Assembly: GCF_023243115.1 (NCBI RefSeq)
Contig: NZ_CP085081.1
Location: 2,480,001-2,544,000, forward strand
Direction of reading: 5' to 3'
From: Sediminicoccus sp. KRV36
GTDB lineage: Bacteria; Pseudomonadota; Alphaproteobacteria; Acetobacterales; Acetobacteraceae
Length of the DNA: 64,000 nt
The position numbers and the translations under genes are program-made. Shown piece after piece: positions 41,191-51,739 of the stretch; position 1 is the first letter of the stretch; every line of letters starts with the position of its first letter. Below the pieces are notes generated by a model that saw only the letters and a list, made by a program, of their open reading frames with translations, had not been told where the DNA came from and searched no databases.

Positions 41191-42027
41191 TCAGGTGATG
41201 TCCGGCGGCAGGCCCGCCCAGATCTCTTGCGGTGTTGGCGCGCGCAGGATCAGGCCCTGGCGCACGGCGTGATATGCGGCGAAGGCGATGGCCGGCATCA
41301 TGACGACGCGCCCGCTCGATGGCGCCGCACCCGCCGCATCCATGAGGCGCAGCACGGCGGCCGCGTGATGCGCATGCTCGGCCCGCATGACCAGCAGGTG
41401 GTTGATGGGGGTGAAGCCATGCCGACGCAGGAATTCGGCGCTGGCGGCTGCCGGGTCCGGAAAGACCGGACGCAGCCAGTCGCCACTTGGCGCGTCATTG
41501 CCGGAGATGATGGCGTCGAGCGCGCCTTCTTTCAGCATCTGCACCATGTCGCTGCCGGCGGGTGCGCGGGTGGCGAAATCCGGATCGCGGCATTCGGCGA
41601 CATGCGCATCCTCGAAGGTGATCCAGCGCACCGATTCCGGGGCCACGCCATGCGCGTCCTGGAGAATGCCACGCAGCCAGAGCCCCGTGGTCTGGCTATA
41701 GGCGCGCACGCCCACGCGCTTGCCCAGGAGATCGCCCGGGCCGCGAATCGGCGAATCCGTGCGGCAAAACAGCGAGCCCTCCTGCATGCGCGCCGCCAGG
41801 ACGCGCGGCAGCAGCACCAGCGGCTTGCCATGCGCCCAGGCCTGCAGCCAGGTGGCGATGGCCATTTCGCTCACATCGAAGCGCCCCTCCCGCACCATCG
41901 GCGCGAAGGCGCGGCTGATGACGGGGAAGGGGGTGCAATCCAGCGCCACCTCCCCATCGCGCACGACGCCATCCAGCAGGGCCGCAGTCTGCGGGTAGCG
42001 GCCGATGGCGGCGGAGAGGGTGATCAT
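41191..42027 (-). CDS. 4,5-dihydroxyphthalate decarboxylase-like / SBP-fold protein
   Basis: The 278-residue protein resembles the family that includes 4,5-dihydroxyphthalate decarboxylase, which has a periplasmic-binding-protein fold but usually no signal peptide. Seen here are FDVSEMAIATWLQA, GDLLGKRVGVRAYSQTTGLWLRGILQD and VRWITFEDAHVAE. The start is the ATG before ITLSAAIGRYPQT. The upstream in-frame extension runs through a tandem repeat and is judged non-coding. It could decarboxylate an aromatic diacid or just bind a ligand. Confidence 0.75.
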   Translation of the reverse strand: MITLSAAIGRYPQTAALLDGVVRDGEVALDCTPFPVISRAFAPMVREGRFDVSEMAIATWLQAWAHGKPLVLLPRVLAARMQEGSLFCRTDSPIRGPGDLLGKRVGVRAYSQTTGLWLRGILQDAHGVAPESVRWITFEDAHVAECRDPDFATRAPAGSDMVQMLKEGALDAIISGNDAPSGDWLRPVFPDPAAASAEFLRRHGFTPINHLLVMRAEHAHHAAAVLRLMDAAGAAPSSGRVVMMPAIAFAAYHAVRQGLILRAPTPQEIWAGLPPDIT

Positions 42028-42036
42028 GCCCCGGCC

Positions 42037-42189
42037 CGATCGTCGCGGCGGCTTCGCCGCGGCGTGAATCGGCCCGGCAACGCGTCCCGATCGTCGCGGC
42101 GGCTTCGCCGCTGGGTGAATCGGCCCGGCAACGCGTCCCGATCGTCGAGGCGGATTCGCCGCGGCGTGAAGCGGTTCGGCATCAGGCGA
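42037..42189. repeat. 51-bp tandem repeat, three copies
   Basis: Copies begin at 42037, 42088 and 42139 (core CGATCGTCGCGGCGGCTTCG, GTGAATCGGCCCGG, ACGCGTCC). The last copy has diverged and reaches into the end of the PIG-L-like gene. The period is 17 codons, so open frames pass through it, but no gene is assigned. A hairpin GCGGCG/CGCCGC lies inside each unit. Confidence 0.88.
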
Positions 42190-42898
42190 GCCGCTCGACC
42201 ACATGCGGGAAGACGCTGGCATAGCCCTCGCCCCAGGTGATGGACTTGTCGCTGTTGCGGGCGGCCTGGGCACCGCGCTGCTGGGCCACGCGGGTGTAGT
42301 ATTCCCACAGGTGCTCCTGGCCGGCCATGCACTCGATGGCCGCGCGCTTCTGCGCCCAGACGGGGCCGATATCGAGCAGCACATCGGGCTTCCAGTTGCA
42401 TTGCTCGGGCTGGTGCGGCTCAAAGAGGAAAACGGGGGGCGCGCCCAGCACCTTCTGGCCGGGATTGTGGCCATGCGCCTGGGCGGTGATGCGGGCGTGC
42501 TGCGCGAAATCCGTCACCGCAGGGTGGTCCCAATTGTAGAGATCCTCCTTGCTGTGCGTCAGGATGAATTTCGGATGGATGGCGCGCATCACATCCACCA
42601 TACGGAACAGGCTCTCCTGACTGAGCGTGATGGGGTAATCGCCCAGATCCCAGAACTGGATGTCGTGCACGCCGAGCACCTTGGCTGCCGCTTCGGCTTC
42701 CTTCTGGCGTTCGGATTTCACGCGCTCCAGCGTCATGCCGGGTTGCCGCCAGAGCTTCGCGGACTCGCCACGCTCGCCATAGCTCAGGCAGACCACCGTG
42801 ACCTGGTATCCCGCCGCCGCATGCAGCGCGATGGCGCCGCCCGCACGCCAGACGAAATCGGCGGAATGGGCGGAGATGACGAGTGCTGTGTTGGTCAT
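42182..42898 (-). CDS. PIG-L family protein, 4-oxalomesaconate hydratase (GalB)-like
   Basis: The 238-residue protein has AHSADFVWRAGGAIALHA near the N-terminus, corresponding to the AHPDD zinc motif of PIG-L deacetylases but in the form seen in GalB. VVCLSYGERGESAKLW, FWDLGDYPI and HSKEDLYNWDHPAV follow. GalB hydrates 4-oxalomesaconate in gallate/protocatechuate meta-cleavage. The neighbouring extradiol dioxygenase and decarboxylase-like genes fit this, but a plain deacetylase remains possible. Its ATG overlaps the dioxygenase stop (ATGA). Confidence 0.75.
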   Translation of the reverse strand: MTNTALVISAHSADFVWRAGGAIALHAAAGYQVTVVCLSYGERGESAKLWRQPGMTLERVKSERQKEAEAAAKVLGVHDIQFWDLGDYPITLSQESLFRMVDVMRAIHPKFILTHSKEDLYNWDHPAVTDFAQHARITAQAHGHNPGQKVLGAPPVFLFEPHQPEQCNWKPDVLLDIGPVWAQKRAAIECMAGQEHLWEYYTRVAQQRGAQAARNSDKSITWGEGYASVFPHVVERLA

Positions 42899-43866
42899 GA
42901 GGGGTTCTTTTCAGGCAAAGGTGGGGTGGCGTAGGTGCGGAAGCTGTCGGTGAGTTGCAGGCCCCAGGCCTGGCCCTTGTTCCGCTCGGCCTGACTCCAG
43001 GTGATGGTCTTCCAATCCGGCGCCAGCACAAGCCGCGCGCCGGAGTGGGCGAATTCAACCCGGTTCCCGCCGGGCTCGATCACATAGAGGAAGAAGGTCT
43101 GTTGGATGGCATGCTTGTGCGGGCCATTCTCGATCGGGATGCCCGCTTCCAGGAATGTGTCGGCGGCCTGGAGAATCGCCTCGCGGCTGTCCAGAGCGAA
43201 GGTGATGTGATGCAGACGGCCATGCACGCCATTCGCCTCGCGCCCATAGGCGACGTCGTAGGATTTGTTGGTGGCGGTGAGCCACATTCCCATCTCGATT
43301 CCATTGTCGAAGACGATGCGCTCGGTGCAGCGCAAACCGAGGTTGCGCTGGAAGAATTCGCGGCAGGCGGCGACATCCACGGCGAGGCAATTATAGTGGT
43401 CCAGCCGCCGCACATTCACGCCGCGCGCGGGATAGCGCTCGGCCTGGTTGCGCAGGGCGGGGCGGCGTTCTGGCGGGGCCTCGTACCATTGGGTGTCGTA
43501 GTAAAGCTCCACCACATGGCCATCCGGATCACGGAAACGGCGGCTGGTGCCATGGCCGAAATTGCCATCAACGACGGTGACTTCGACCCCATCGGCCCGC
43601 AGCGCGGCCAGTCGCCGTTCCAGCGCCTGCGGGCTGCGCGCCCGATACGCGGCATGGCCCAGGCCGGAAGTCCGGGCCGCCGTGAGTTGCAGCGAATAGG
43701 TCTCGTAATCATCCCAGCCGCGCAGGAAGACGCTGTCGCCCTGCTGGCCGCTGACGGTCATGCCGAGAATGTCGCGGAAGAAGGCAAGGCTGGCCTCGGG
43801 TTGCGGGGTCAGCAATTCGACATGGCCGAGATGCGCCACATCCATGATGGGTTCCGCCGCTTCCAC
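42895..43866 (-). CDS. VOC family extradiol (catechol 2,3-dioxygenase-type) dioxygenase
   Basis: The 323-residue protein has two VOC modules: VAHLGHVELLTPQPEASLAFFRDILGM, then VRRLDHYNCLAVDVAACREFFQRNLGL. The expected Fe(II) ligands are present as the histidine in RLDHYN, the histidine in GRLHHITFAL and the glutamate in GGNRVEFAH. It probably cleaves a catecholic ring next to the diol. The GTG start has GGGGAGAG in front; an ATG 21 bases in is an alternative. Confidence 0.83.
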   Translation of the reverse strand: MEAAEPIMDVAHLGHVELLTPQPEASLAFFRDILGMTVSGQQGDSVFLRGWDDYETYSLQLTAARTSGLGHAAYRARSPQALERRLAALRADGVEVTVVDGNFGHGTSRRFRDPDGHVVELYYDTQWYEAPPERRPALRNQAERYPARGVNVRRLDHYNCLAVDVAACREFFQRNLGLRCTERIVFDNGIEMGMWLTATNKSYDVAYGREANGVHGRLHHITFALDSREAILQAADTFLEAGIPIENGPHKHAIQQTFFLYVIEPGGNRVEFAHSGARLVLAPDWKTITWSQAERNKGQAWGLQLTDSFRTYATPPLPEKNPS

Positions 43867-43892
43867 TGTTTCTCTCCCCTGGTCCCCTCGTT

Positions 43893-44882
43893 CTAGCGGG
43901 AGCGCGTCCTGGCTGTCTTATGGATTTTGCGGCGCAAGCTATTCTCATCCGGCATAACCGAAAGCCCCTGCGCCGCGATCTCCCCGAGATGCGCCCTCAG
44001 TGCCGCGACGAAAGCCAGCCCCGCCTCGGGCAGTGGCCGGTCCCCGGGCAGGATCAGGCCGGCTGGGCGGGGTGGCGCCGCCTGATCCAGCGGCAGCACT
44101 CCCAGCGTGCCGCGCAGCAAATCCCCTACCATCATGAGGCGCGGCATGACGGAAACCATGTCGCTCGCCAGCAGCATTTCCCGGATGAAGCCGTAGGAGC
44201 TGGAGCGCAAGGGCGCCTGGGCAGTCAGGCCGAGGGCGGCCAGGCGCTCGTCAATCTCCTGGCCGACGCGCTGGCTGACGGTGGGCAAGATCAGTTCGCA
44301 GCCCTTGAGGGCCACGGGCGTCACCGGCTGGTTGAACAACGGATGCCCGGCCCGGGCCAGGAAGGAAATGGGCTCCTCCCAGAGCGCCTCGCGCAGAAAG
44401 CCATCCGGCGTGGCGGGCGGGTAGAGGCGCCCTACCACCAGGTCAATCTCACCGGTCGCGAGCAGCGGCAGCAGTTCTTCCATGCGCCCTTGCTGCAGGC
44501 GCAGCTGGATCTCCGGCCGGGCCTGCTTGAGCTGGATCAGCGCGCCCGGCAGAACGCCGACGGCCGCCACGGGCAGCACGCCGATCGCCAGTTGCGCGCC
44601 GGCCAGGTGATCCAGCGCTTCCTCGGCACGATGCAATTCCGCCAGAACGCGGCGGGCCAGGCGGGTGATGACCAGGCCAGCCTCTGTCGGGCGCACACCG
44701 CGGGCGTGGCGGGTAAAAAGGCTCGCGCCGATCACCTGCTCCGCCTCCTGCAGGGCACGGGTCAGCGCAGGCTGGCCAAGGCCGAGCATGGCCGAGGCGC
44801 GCAGCAGGCTGCCCTGCGCCTCGATCGCGTCAATCACGCGCAGCCATTGCAGCTTGAGACGGCGGTCCAGATGGCGTCGCAT
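43893..44882 (-). CDS. LysR family transcriptional regulator
   Basis: The 329-residue protein has the N-terminal LysR helix-turn-helix (LKLQWLRVIDAIEAQGSLLRASAMLGLGQPALTRALQEAE). Its C-terminal co-inducer domain includes IQLRLQQGRMEELLPLLATGEIDLVVGRL and SSYGFIREMLLASDMVSVMP. It lies 26 bases before the dioxygenase gene on the same strand and is likely to regulate this aromatic cluster. PcaQ-like regulation of a ring-cleavage pathway is an inference. Confidence 0.92.
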   Translation of the reverse strand: MRRHLDRRLKLQWLRVIDAIEAQGSLLRASAMLGLGQPALTRALQEAEQVIGASLFTRHARGVRPTEAGLVITRLARRVLAELHRAEEALDHLAGAQLAIGVLPVAAVGVLPGALIQLKQARPEIQLRLQQGRMEELLPLLATGEIDLVVGRLYPPATPDGFLREALWEEPISFLARAGHPLFNQPVTPVALKGCELILPTVSQRVGQEIDERLAALGLTAQAPLRSSSYGFIREMLLASDMVSVMPRLMMVGDLLRGTLGVLPLDQAAPPRPAGLILPGDRPLPEAGLAFVAALRAHLGEIAAQGLSVMPDENSLRRKIHKTARTRSR

Positions 44883-44975
44883 GGCGCAAAGCTATCAAGA
44901 AAACGCATGAGGCGCGAGGGCAGGCCGCATCCGCGCTAGCCATGGCGCCTGGGCCGCGCTAGGAGGTGGCGCATC

Positions 44976-45287
44976 ATGTCCACCATTCTCACCATCATCT
45001 TCCTGCTGGTCACCCTGGCGCTGATCGGGGTCATCCTCGTGCAGCGCAGCGAGGGGGGCGGGCTTGGCATCGGCTCCTCCCAGGGCATGGGCTCCTTCAT
45101 GGGCGGGCGCGGCACGGCCAACCTGCTGACGCGGACCACCGCCATCCTGGGCACCATCTTCTTCGTCCTGGCGCTGACGCTGGCCCTGCTGGACCGCGGC
45201 ACTTCGGCCAATCGCTCCATCCTGGACGCGCCGGCGCCGGTCGTGGCGCCCAACCTGCCCGTCCTGCCCGCCGTTCCGACAAACTGA
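44976..45287 (+). CDS. secG: preprotein translocase subunit SecG
   Basis: The 103-residue protein has two membrane helices (residues 3-22 and about 53-70) around LVQRSEGGGLGIGSSQGMGSFMGGRG, the conserved SecG loop. It is part of the SecYEG channel. AGGAGGTG precedes the ATG. The order secG-pyrG-kdsA is common in alphaproteobacteria. A short hairpin CCCCCTTGAGGGGG follows at 45295-45308. Confidence 0.95.
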   Translation: MSTILTIIFLLVTLALIGVILVQRSEGGGLGIGSSQGMGSFMGGRGTANLLTRTTAILGTIFFVLALTLALLDRGTSANRSILDAPAPVVAPNLPVLPAVPTN

Positions 45288-45336
45288 TCCGACGCCCCCT
45301 TGAGGGGGTGTGACAGCGGGCCGGAAGTGGCTATGA

Positions 45337-46979
<1,643 letters not shown>

Positions 46980-46980
<1 letters not shown>

Positions 46981-47795
46981 TGGATGTCACCATCCGGGAT
47001 CTGGTGATCGGCCAGACGCGCCCGCTCGCCTTCATCTGCGGGCCCTGCCAGATCGAAAGCCGCGCTCACGCGCTGGAGATGGCCGCCGCCATCGCCGAAA
47101 TGACGCGCAATCTGGGCGTGCCGATGATCTATAAATCCAGCTACGACAAGGCCAATCGCACCAGCGTTTCGGCCGCGCGGGGCATCGGCATGGCGGAGGG
47201 CCTGGCCATCCTCGCCGAGGTCCGTGAGCGCACCGGTCTGCCCGTGCTGACCGATGTGCATACCGCCGAACAATGCGCCCCCGCCGCCGAGGCGGTGGAT
47301 GTGCTGCAAATCCCGGCCTTCCTCTCGCGCCAGACGGATCTGTTGCTCGCGGCCGGTGAAACAGGCGCCGCGATCAATGTGAAGAAGGGCCAGTTCCTCG
47401 CCCCCTGGGACATGAAGAACGTCGCCGCCAAGATCGCCAGTACAGGCAATCAGCGCATCCTGCTCTGCGAACGCGGTGCGAGCTTCGGCTACAACACCCT
47501 CGTCTCCGACATGCGCGCCCTGCCGATCATGGCCGAGACGGGTTACCCCGTGGTCTATGACGCGACGCATAGCGTGCAGCAGCCGGGCGGGCAGGGCGGT
47601 TCCTCCGGCGGGCAGCGCGAATTTGCGCCGGTCCTGGCGCGCGCTGCCGTAGCCGTGGGTGTGGCCGCCGTCTTCATCGAATGCCATGAAAACCCCGACG
47701 CGGCACCAAGCGACGGGCCAAACATGATCCCGATCCGGGAGATGCCGGCGCTGATCGCGCGCCTCAAGGCCTTCGACCAATTGGCGAAGTCCTGA
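46980..47795 (+). CDS. kdsA: 3-deoxy-8-phosphooctulonate synthase
   Basis: The 271-residue enzyme has [64 protein letters not shown], the [16 protein letters not shown] loop and [21 protein letters not shown]. It condenses arabinose-5-phosphate with phosphoenolpyruvate to make KDO-8-phosphate for lipopolysaccharide. The start overlaps the pyrG stop (TGATG). The usual next gene, eno, is replaced by a Bug receptor. Confidence 0.97.
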
Positions 47796-47818
47796 GCTTC
47801 AAAGCAGGAACAAGACAC

Positions 47819-48763
47819 ATGCTGCGTCGCCCCCTCCTCGCTGCGCTGGCATCCGCGCCGGTGGCCGCCCTCGCGCAGACGGGCGAGGCGCCGCTGCGCG
47901 TGATCGTGCCCTTTCCCCCCGGCGGCAGCTATGACGTGGTCGCGCGCATGTTGCAGGCGGGGCTTGCCGCGCGACTGCGGCGCGGCGTCGTGATCGAGAA
48001 TCGCGGCGGCGCGGGCGGCAATCTGGGTGCCGAGGCCGTGGCGCGCGCAGCACCAGATGGAAACACCGTGCTGCTCTGGGGCGATGGGGTGCTCAGCAAC
48101 GCCGCCCTGCACCAGCGCCTGTCCTGGGACCCGCTGCGGGATTTCGCGCCGGTGGCCATGGTGGCGGTTTCGCCCGTCATTCTTGCGGCGCGGCCTGGCT
48201 CGCCCTCGCTCGCGCAGTTGATCGAGGCGGGGCAGCGCGAGAAGCGCGGCTACAGCTTCGGCACGGCCGGCAATGGATCGCCCGGCCACATCGCGGGCGC
48301 ATTGCTGGGCCGGCTGACCGGCGTGGAGTTCCAGCATATCCCCTATCGCGGCGGCGCCCCCGCGCTGACCGACCTCATGGGTGGGCAGATTGACCTTGCC
48401 TCCAACCCCCTTCCGGCCGTGCTGCCCTTCATCCAGGGCGGGCGCCTCGTGGCACTTGCCGTGGCGGGCGAAAGCCGCATGCCGCAAATCCCCGATGTGC
48501 CAACGGTGGGCGAGCTCTTGGCCGGCTTCGCAGTCAACAGCTGGTATGGCGTGCTGGCGCCAGCACGGACGCCCGCCGCCAGCGTGACCGCGCTGGCCGA
48601 GGCGCTGCTGGCGACCGTCGCTGATCCCGCCCTGGCCGCAGCGCTCGTCGGCCAGGGCTTCGCGGTCCGCGCCCTTGGGCCGGAAGCGCTCGGCACCTTC
48701 ATGGCGAGCGAGGCGCCGCGCTGGCGGCAGATGATCGCGCAGTCCGGCGCGGTGGCGGAATGA
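47819..48763 (+). CDS. Bug/TctC-family periplasmic substrate-binding protein
   Basis: The 314-residue protein has a short export signal (MLRRPLLAALASAPVAALAQ) and the family segments RVIVPFPPGGSYDVVAR, IENRGGAGGNLGAEAVARAAPDG and HIPYRGGAPALTDLMGGQIDL. Its stop overlaps the ATG of the alpha/beta hydrolase (ATGA). That pairing suggests the hydrolase acts on, or downstream of, the imported acid. It lies 23 bases after kdsA and may be partly read from that operon. Confidence 0.88.
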   Translation: MLRRPLLAALASAPVAALAQTGEAPLRVIVPFPPGGSYDVVARMLQAGLAARLRRGVVIENRGGAGGNLGAEAVARAAPDGNTVLLWGDGVLSNAALHQRLSWDPLRDFAPVAMVAVSPVILAARPGSPSLAQLIEAGQREKRGYSFGTAGNGSPGHIAGALLGRLTGVEFQHIPYRGGAPALTDLMGGQIDLASNPLPAVLPFIQGGRLVALAVAGESRMPQIPDVPTVGELLAGFAVNSWYGVLAPARTPAASVTALAEALLATVADPALAAALVGQGFAVRALGPEALGTFMASEAPRWRQMIAQSGAVAE

Positions 48764-49554
48764 CCCTCCGCGCAGCGCATGCGGCGGATGGTTGCGCCCT
48801 GGCCTATCGCATCACGCAGGGTGCAAAGGGGGCCCCGCGCGTGGCGTTGGTGCATTCCCTGGCGCTGGACCATCGCTTCTGGGACGCCGTCATCACCGCC
48901 GCGGCAGGCCGCTTCGAGATGCTCGCCCTGGATGCGCGGGGCCATGGGGCATCTCGGGCCGAGGGGCCCTTCACCGCGGCGCAAATGGCCGATGACGTGG
49001 CGGCCGTTCTGGCGCATGCCGGCTGGGATCGGGCCATCATTGCGGGTGCGTCCATGGGGGGGAGCATCGCACTCGCCTTCGCCGCGCACCATCAGCAGCG
49101 GACCCAGGCGCTGCTCGCCATAGACACCACCGCCTGGTACGGCCCGACCGCGCCGGCCGATTGGGCACGCCGCGCCAAGCTCGCGGAGGAAGGCGGCATG
49201 AAGGCCCTGCTGGATTTCCAGCGCGCCCGCTGGCTGAGCGAGACCTTCCGCGCCACGCATCCGGAAGTTCAGGCCGCACAGGAGGCGATCTTCCTGGACA
49301 TGCCCATCGGCGCCTATGCCGCCGCCTGCCACATGCTGGGCGCGCTCGACCTGCGGGCCGCGATCGCGGGCATCACCGCGCCGACGCTGGTCCTGGTGGG
49401 TGAGGAGGATCTGGCAACCCCGCCCTCCATGGCGCGCGATATCGCCGACCGTATCCCGGGCGCCAGCTTCGAGGTGCTGGCCGGCGCCCGGCATTTGACG
49501 CCGCTGGAGCGCCCGGAAGCGATTGTCGCCGGCCTCGCCAGGCTGGCCGGCTGA
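48760..49554 (+). CDS. alpha/beta hydrolase (3-oxoadipate enol-lactonase-like)
   Basis: The 264-residue protein has the oxyanion region VHSLALDHRFWD, nucleophile elbow GASMGG (S98), an acid in LVGEEDLATPP and the catalytic histidine in GARHLTPLERP. The layout resembles enol-lactonases such as PcaD, but many esterases share it. It overlaps the Bug receptor gene by four bases. Confidence 0.85.
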   Translation: MTLRAAHAADGCALAYRITQGAKGAPRVALVHSLALDHRFWDAVITAAAGRFEMLALDARGHGASRAEGPFTAAQMADDVAAVLAHAGWDRAIIAGASMGGSIALAFAAHHQQRTQALLAIDTTAWYGPTAPADWARRAKLAEEGGMKALLDFQRARWLSETFRATHPEVQAAQEAIFLDMPIGAYAAACHMLGALDLRAAIAGITAPTLVLVGEEDLATPPSMARDIADRIPGASFEVLAGARHLTPLERPEAIVAGLARLAG

Positions 49555-49567
49555 GCGTCGGCCCTGG

Positions 49568-49897
49568 TCATCCCCCGCTGCGATGGTGGATGGCCAGCCA
49601 GATGGCCGGCGGCTCGGTGCTGGTCCAGTCCACGCGGTGGCGGCAATGGGCCGGCAGGGCCACCCAATCGCCCGGCGCAAGCCGGATGGGTTCCTCGCCC
49701 TCGATTCGCAGCACGGCCGCACCGGCCATGAGCAGGACGAATTCATCCTCGGGCTGATCATACCAGAAGCCTGGCGGGCTGGCCGCGCCGGTCGAGGCAA
49801 TGCGCTCGATGCGCAGGCCAGGGCTCTGGAGCAGCGCGTCGAATTGCTCGCCGCCCGGGGGTGCCGTGGTCCCGTCGAGCAGGCTTCCCCGCTTCAT
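49568..49897 (-). CDS. cupin domain protein
   Basis: The 109-residue cupin shows PPGFWYDQPEDEFVLLMAGAAVLRIEGEEP as first motif and LAPGDWVALPAHCRHRVDWT as second. The ATG overlaps the stop of the ATP-grasp gene upstream (ATGA), making it the last gene of the DUF350-DUF1190-synthetase operon. A longer in-frame extension upstream is antisense-like composition and rejected. Its role in the operon is unknown. Confidence 0.78.
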   Translation of the reverse strand: MKRGSLLDGTTAPPGGEQFDALLQSPGLRIERIASTGAASPPGFWYDQPEDEFVLLMAGAAVLRIEGEEPIRLAPGDWVALPAHCRHRVDWTSTEPPAIWLAIHHRSGG

Positions 49898-51066
49898 GCG
49901 AAGAGATGCGGCACGACGCGGCTCGTATCGCGCAGGATGGCGGCCTGGCTCTCGCGCAGGATGATGCCGGCCGCCGCATCGCCGACCACCCAGGAGCCGA
50001 TCAGCGCATTCCAGCCCGCGCGCTGCGGCAGCTTCGCCAGCGCCTGCGTCACGAAGCGCGCCTCCTCTGGCGCATAGGGGCCATCGGTCGTCGCCATGGT
50101 CAGCCCTGAGCGGATCAGCGCGATATTGGCGCCCTCGCGGCCCAGGCAGGGCTTTTGCACGCAATTGCCGCCCGCCAGCAGCACGCGCCCAGGGACCGTT
50201 TCCAGCAGATGCGGATGGCCGGGAAACAGCCGCCACAGCACGGCGAGGATGGCCTTGTCCGACAGCAGCGCCTTCCAGGGCGGCTCCAGCACGCCGCAGC
50301 CATCCTCCGCCAGGTAGGGGCCGAAATGGTCGCGGATCATCCATTCCCAAGGGTAGAGCTTGTGCAGGAAGCGGATCGCATCACCCGCTTCGTCCACGAA
50401 ATCCGGCCGCTTCCAGCCGATCCTGTTGAGATCGATCGCCCGCGTGGCAATGCCGGCCTGCCCGGCGAGGTCCCGGTAATAGGTGGAATGCGCCCATTCC
50501 TCCGGGCTCTCGGCGAAGGCCGCGAAATGCATCGGCTGGCCGGACAGGAGTGGCGCGAGGGTCGTGAAGCGCGCCAGCAGCTGCTCGTGCAGCGAATTGA
50601 ACTGGTCCGCTTCAGGGTGTGTATCCTGCAACCAGACCCATTGCGCGATCGCCGTCTCGATCGCCAGGGTCGGTGTATCGGCGTTGTATTCCAACAGCTT
50701 GATGGCGCCGGATTCGTCGTCGAAGGCCAGGTCCATGCGGCCCATCAGCGCCGGGTCGCCGCGCCGCCAGGAGCGGCGGATGTAATCGCTGAACCAATCG
50801 GGCAGATGGAAGGCTTCGCGCAGCAATTCCGGCTCACGCGTCACGAGGTGGTCCACGGCATCCAGGCAGCGCGCGTGCAACTCCACCGTCGCGTCATCCA
50901 GCGCGTCCACCTCGGCCGCGGTGAAGCGCCAATGCGCCCCCTCATGCCACCACAACCCGCCCTCGGCGCCGGTCACGGGCTCCTGGCCAGCGGAGTGATA
51001 GGTGAGGCCGATTTCCTCCAGCTTCGCCTGCCAGTCCGGGCGCGGGGGGCTCTCGATGCGCTGCAT
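49894..51066 (-). CDS. glutathionylspermidine synthase family protein (YjfC/YgiC-like)
   Basis: The 390-residue protein matches the length and sequence of the E. coli YjfC/YgiC group: WFSDYIRRSWRRGDPALMGRMDLAFDD, KLLEYNADTPTLAIETAIAQW, FLHKLYPWEWMIRDHFGPYL, EPPWKALLSDKAILAVLW and a final GSWVVGDAAAGIILRE. It has an ATP-grasp ligase fold but lacks the amidase half of full glutathionylspermidine synthetase. The amine and acid ligated are unknown. The start overlaps the DUF1190 gene stop (TGATG). Confidence 0.87.
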   Translation of the reverse strand: MQRIESPPRPDWQAKLEEIGLTYHSAGQEPVTGAEGGLWWHEGAHWRFTAAEVDALDDATVELHARCLDAVDHLVTREPELLREAFHLPDWFSDYIRRSWRRGDPALMGRMDLAFDDESGAIKLLEYNADTPTLAIETAIAQWVWLQDTHPEADQFNSLHEQLLARFTTLAPLLSGQPMHFAAFAESPEEWAHSTYYRDLAGQAGIATRAIDLNRIGWKRPDFVDEAGDAIRFLHKLYPWEWMIRDHFGPYLAEDGCGVLEPPWKALLSDKAILAVLWRLFPGHPHLLETVPGRVLLAGGNCVQKPCLGREGANIALIRSGLTMATTDGPYAPEEARFVTQALAKLPQRAGWNALIGSWVVGDAAAGIILRESQAAILRDTSRVVPHLFA

Positions 51067-51728
51067 CAGCTGGAGGAGGAGTAGCCGCGCGCGCTCGCGC
51101 CGAAGCCACCGCGCGCGATGCTCGTCCCGGCCCCGGCGCGGGGCGAGGCGATCGTGGATGCCATGGCGGCGGAGGGGGCAAAGGTGGCTGCCCCCCGCCG
51201 CTCCGGGGCGCTGCCGGCGTAGCTGCTGCCTGAATAATAGAAGCGTGAACCGCTGCTGCTGCCGCTGCTGCTTGTCGCCGTGGTGCAGTTCTGGGCGGGC
51301 TGGCCTGGCTGGCATTGCGGGGGTGGGCGGCCGGCGTAAAGCGGCGCGCTCACCCGGCCTGCTCCGCCCTCCAGCATCCGGCCGATCATCAGCCCGGCCA
51401 TGACGGGGATGGCCACGCTGGTCAGGCCTGCTGCCGCCAGGGCCTTGTCGGAGGGGCGGTTGGCGGGCGTCACCTCACAGGCGCTGCCGGTTGCTTCGCG
51501 GCAGGCCTCGATGCTGGCGAAGCGGGGCGCCGTGAGGGCGTGCCGCGCCTGGCCCTCGGCGAAGCTGCGCTCGCAATCGGCCTGGGCTTCCGCGCCGAAG
51601 CGCTCCACGCAGGCGGAAAGATCGGGGACGACGACGTCCACCGCGTCCACATCCTCACCCCCGCACGCCTGCAAGGCGATGGCCGAAGCGGCCAGAAGCG
51701 TCAGGCGGATATGGCGGGAACGTCGCAT
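51066..51728 (-). CDS. DUF1190 family lipoprotein (YgiB/YjfM-like)
   Basis: The 220-residue protein has a lipobox signal (IALQAC) and a cysteine-bearing middle (CVERFGAEAQADCERSF, ACREATGSACEV). The C-terminal half is rich in Gly and Ser, with PLYAGRPPPQCQPG and a long low-complexity tail. This is the shape of DUF1190 proteins, which sit next to YgiC/YjfC synthetases in E. coli. It is probably an envelope lipoprotein of unknown function. Confidence 0.75.
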   Translation of the reverse strand: MRRSRHIRLTLLAASAIALQACGGEDVDAVDVVVPDLSACVERFGAEAQADCERSFAEGQARHALTAPRFASIEACREATGSACEVTPANRPSDKALAAAGLTSVAIPVMAGLMIGRMLEGGAGRVSAPLYAGRPPPQCQPGQPAQNCTTATSSSGSSSGSRFYYSGSSYAGSAPERRGAATFAPSAAMASTIASPRAGAGTSIARGGFGASARGYSSSS

Positions 51729-51739
51729 CGAAGCTTCCC

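Noticed and set aside
42037..42189. three repeats as a CRISPR array
   Set aside because: The copies are contiguous without unique spacers and no cas genes are nearby; it is a plain tandem repeat.
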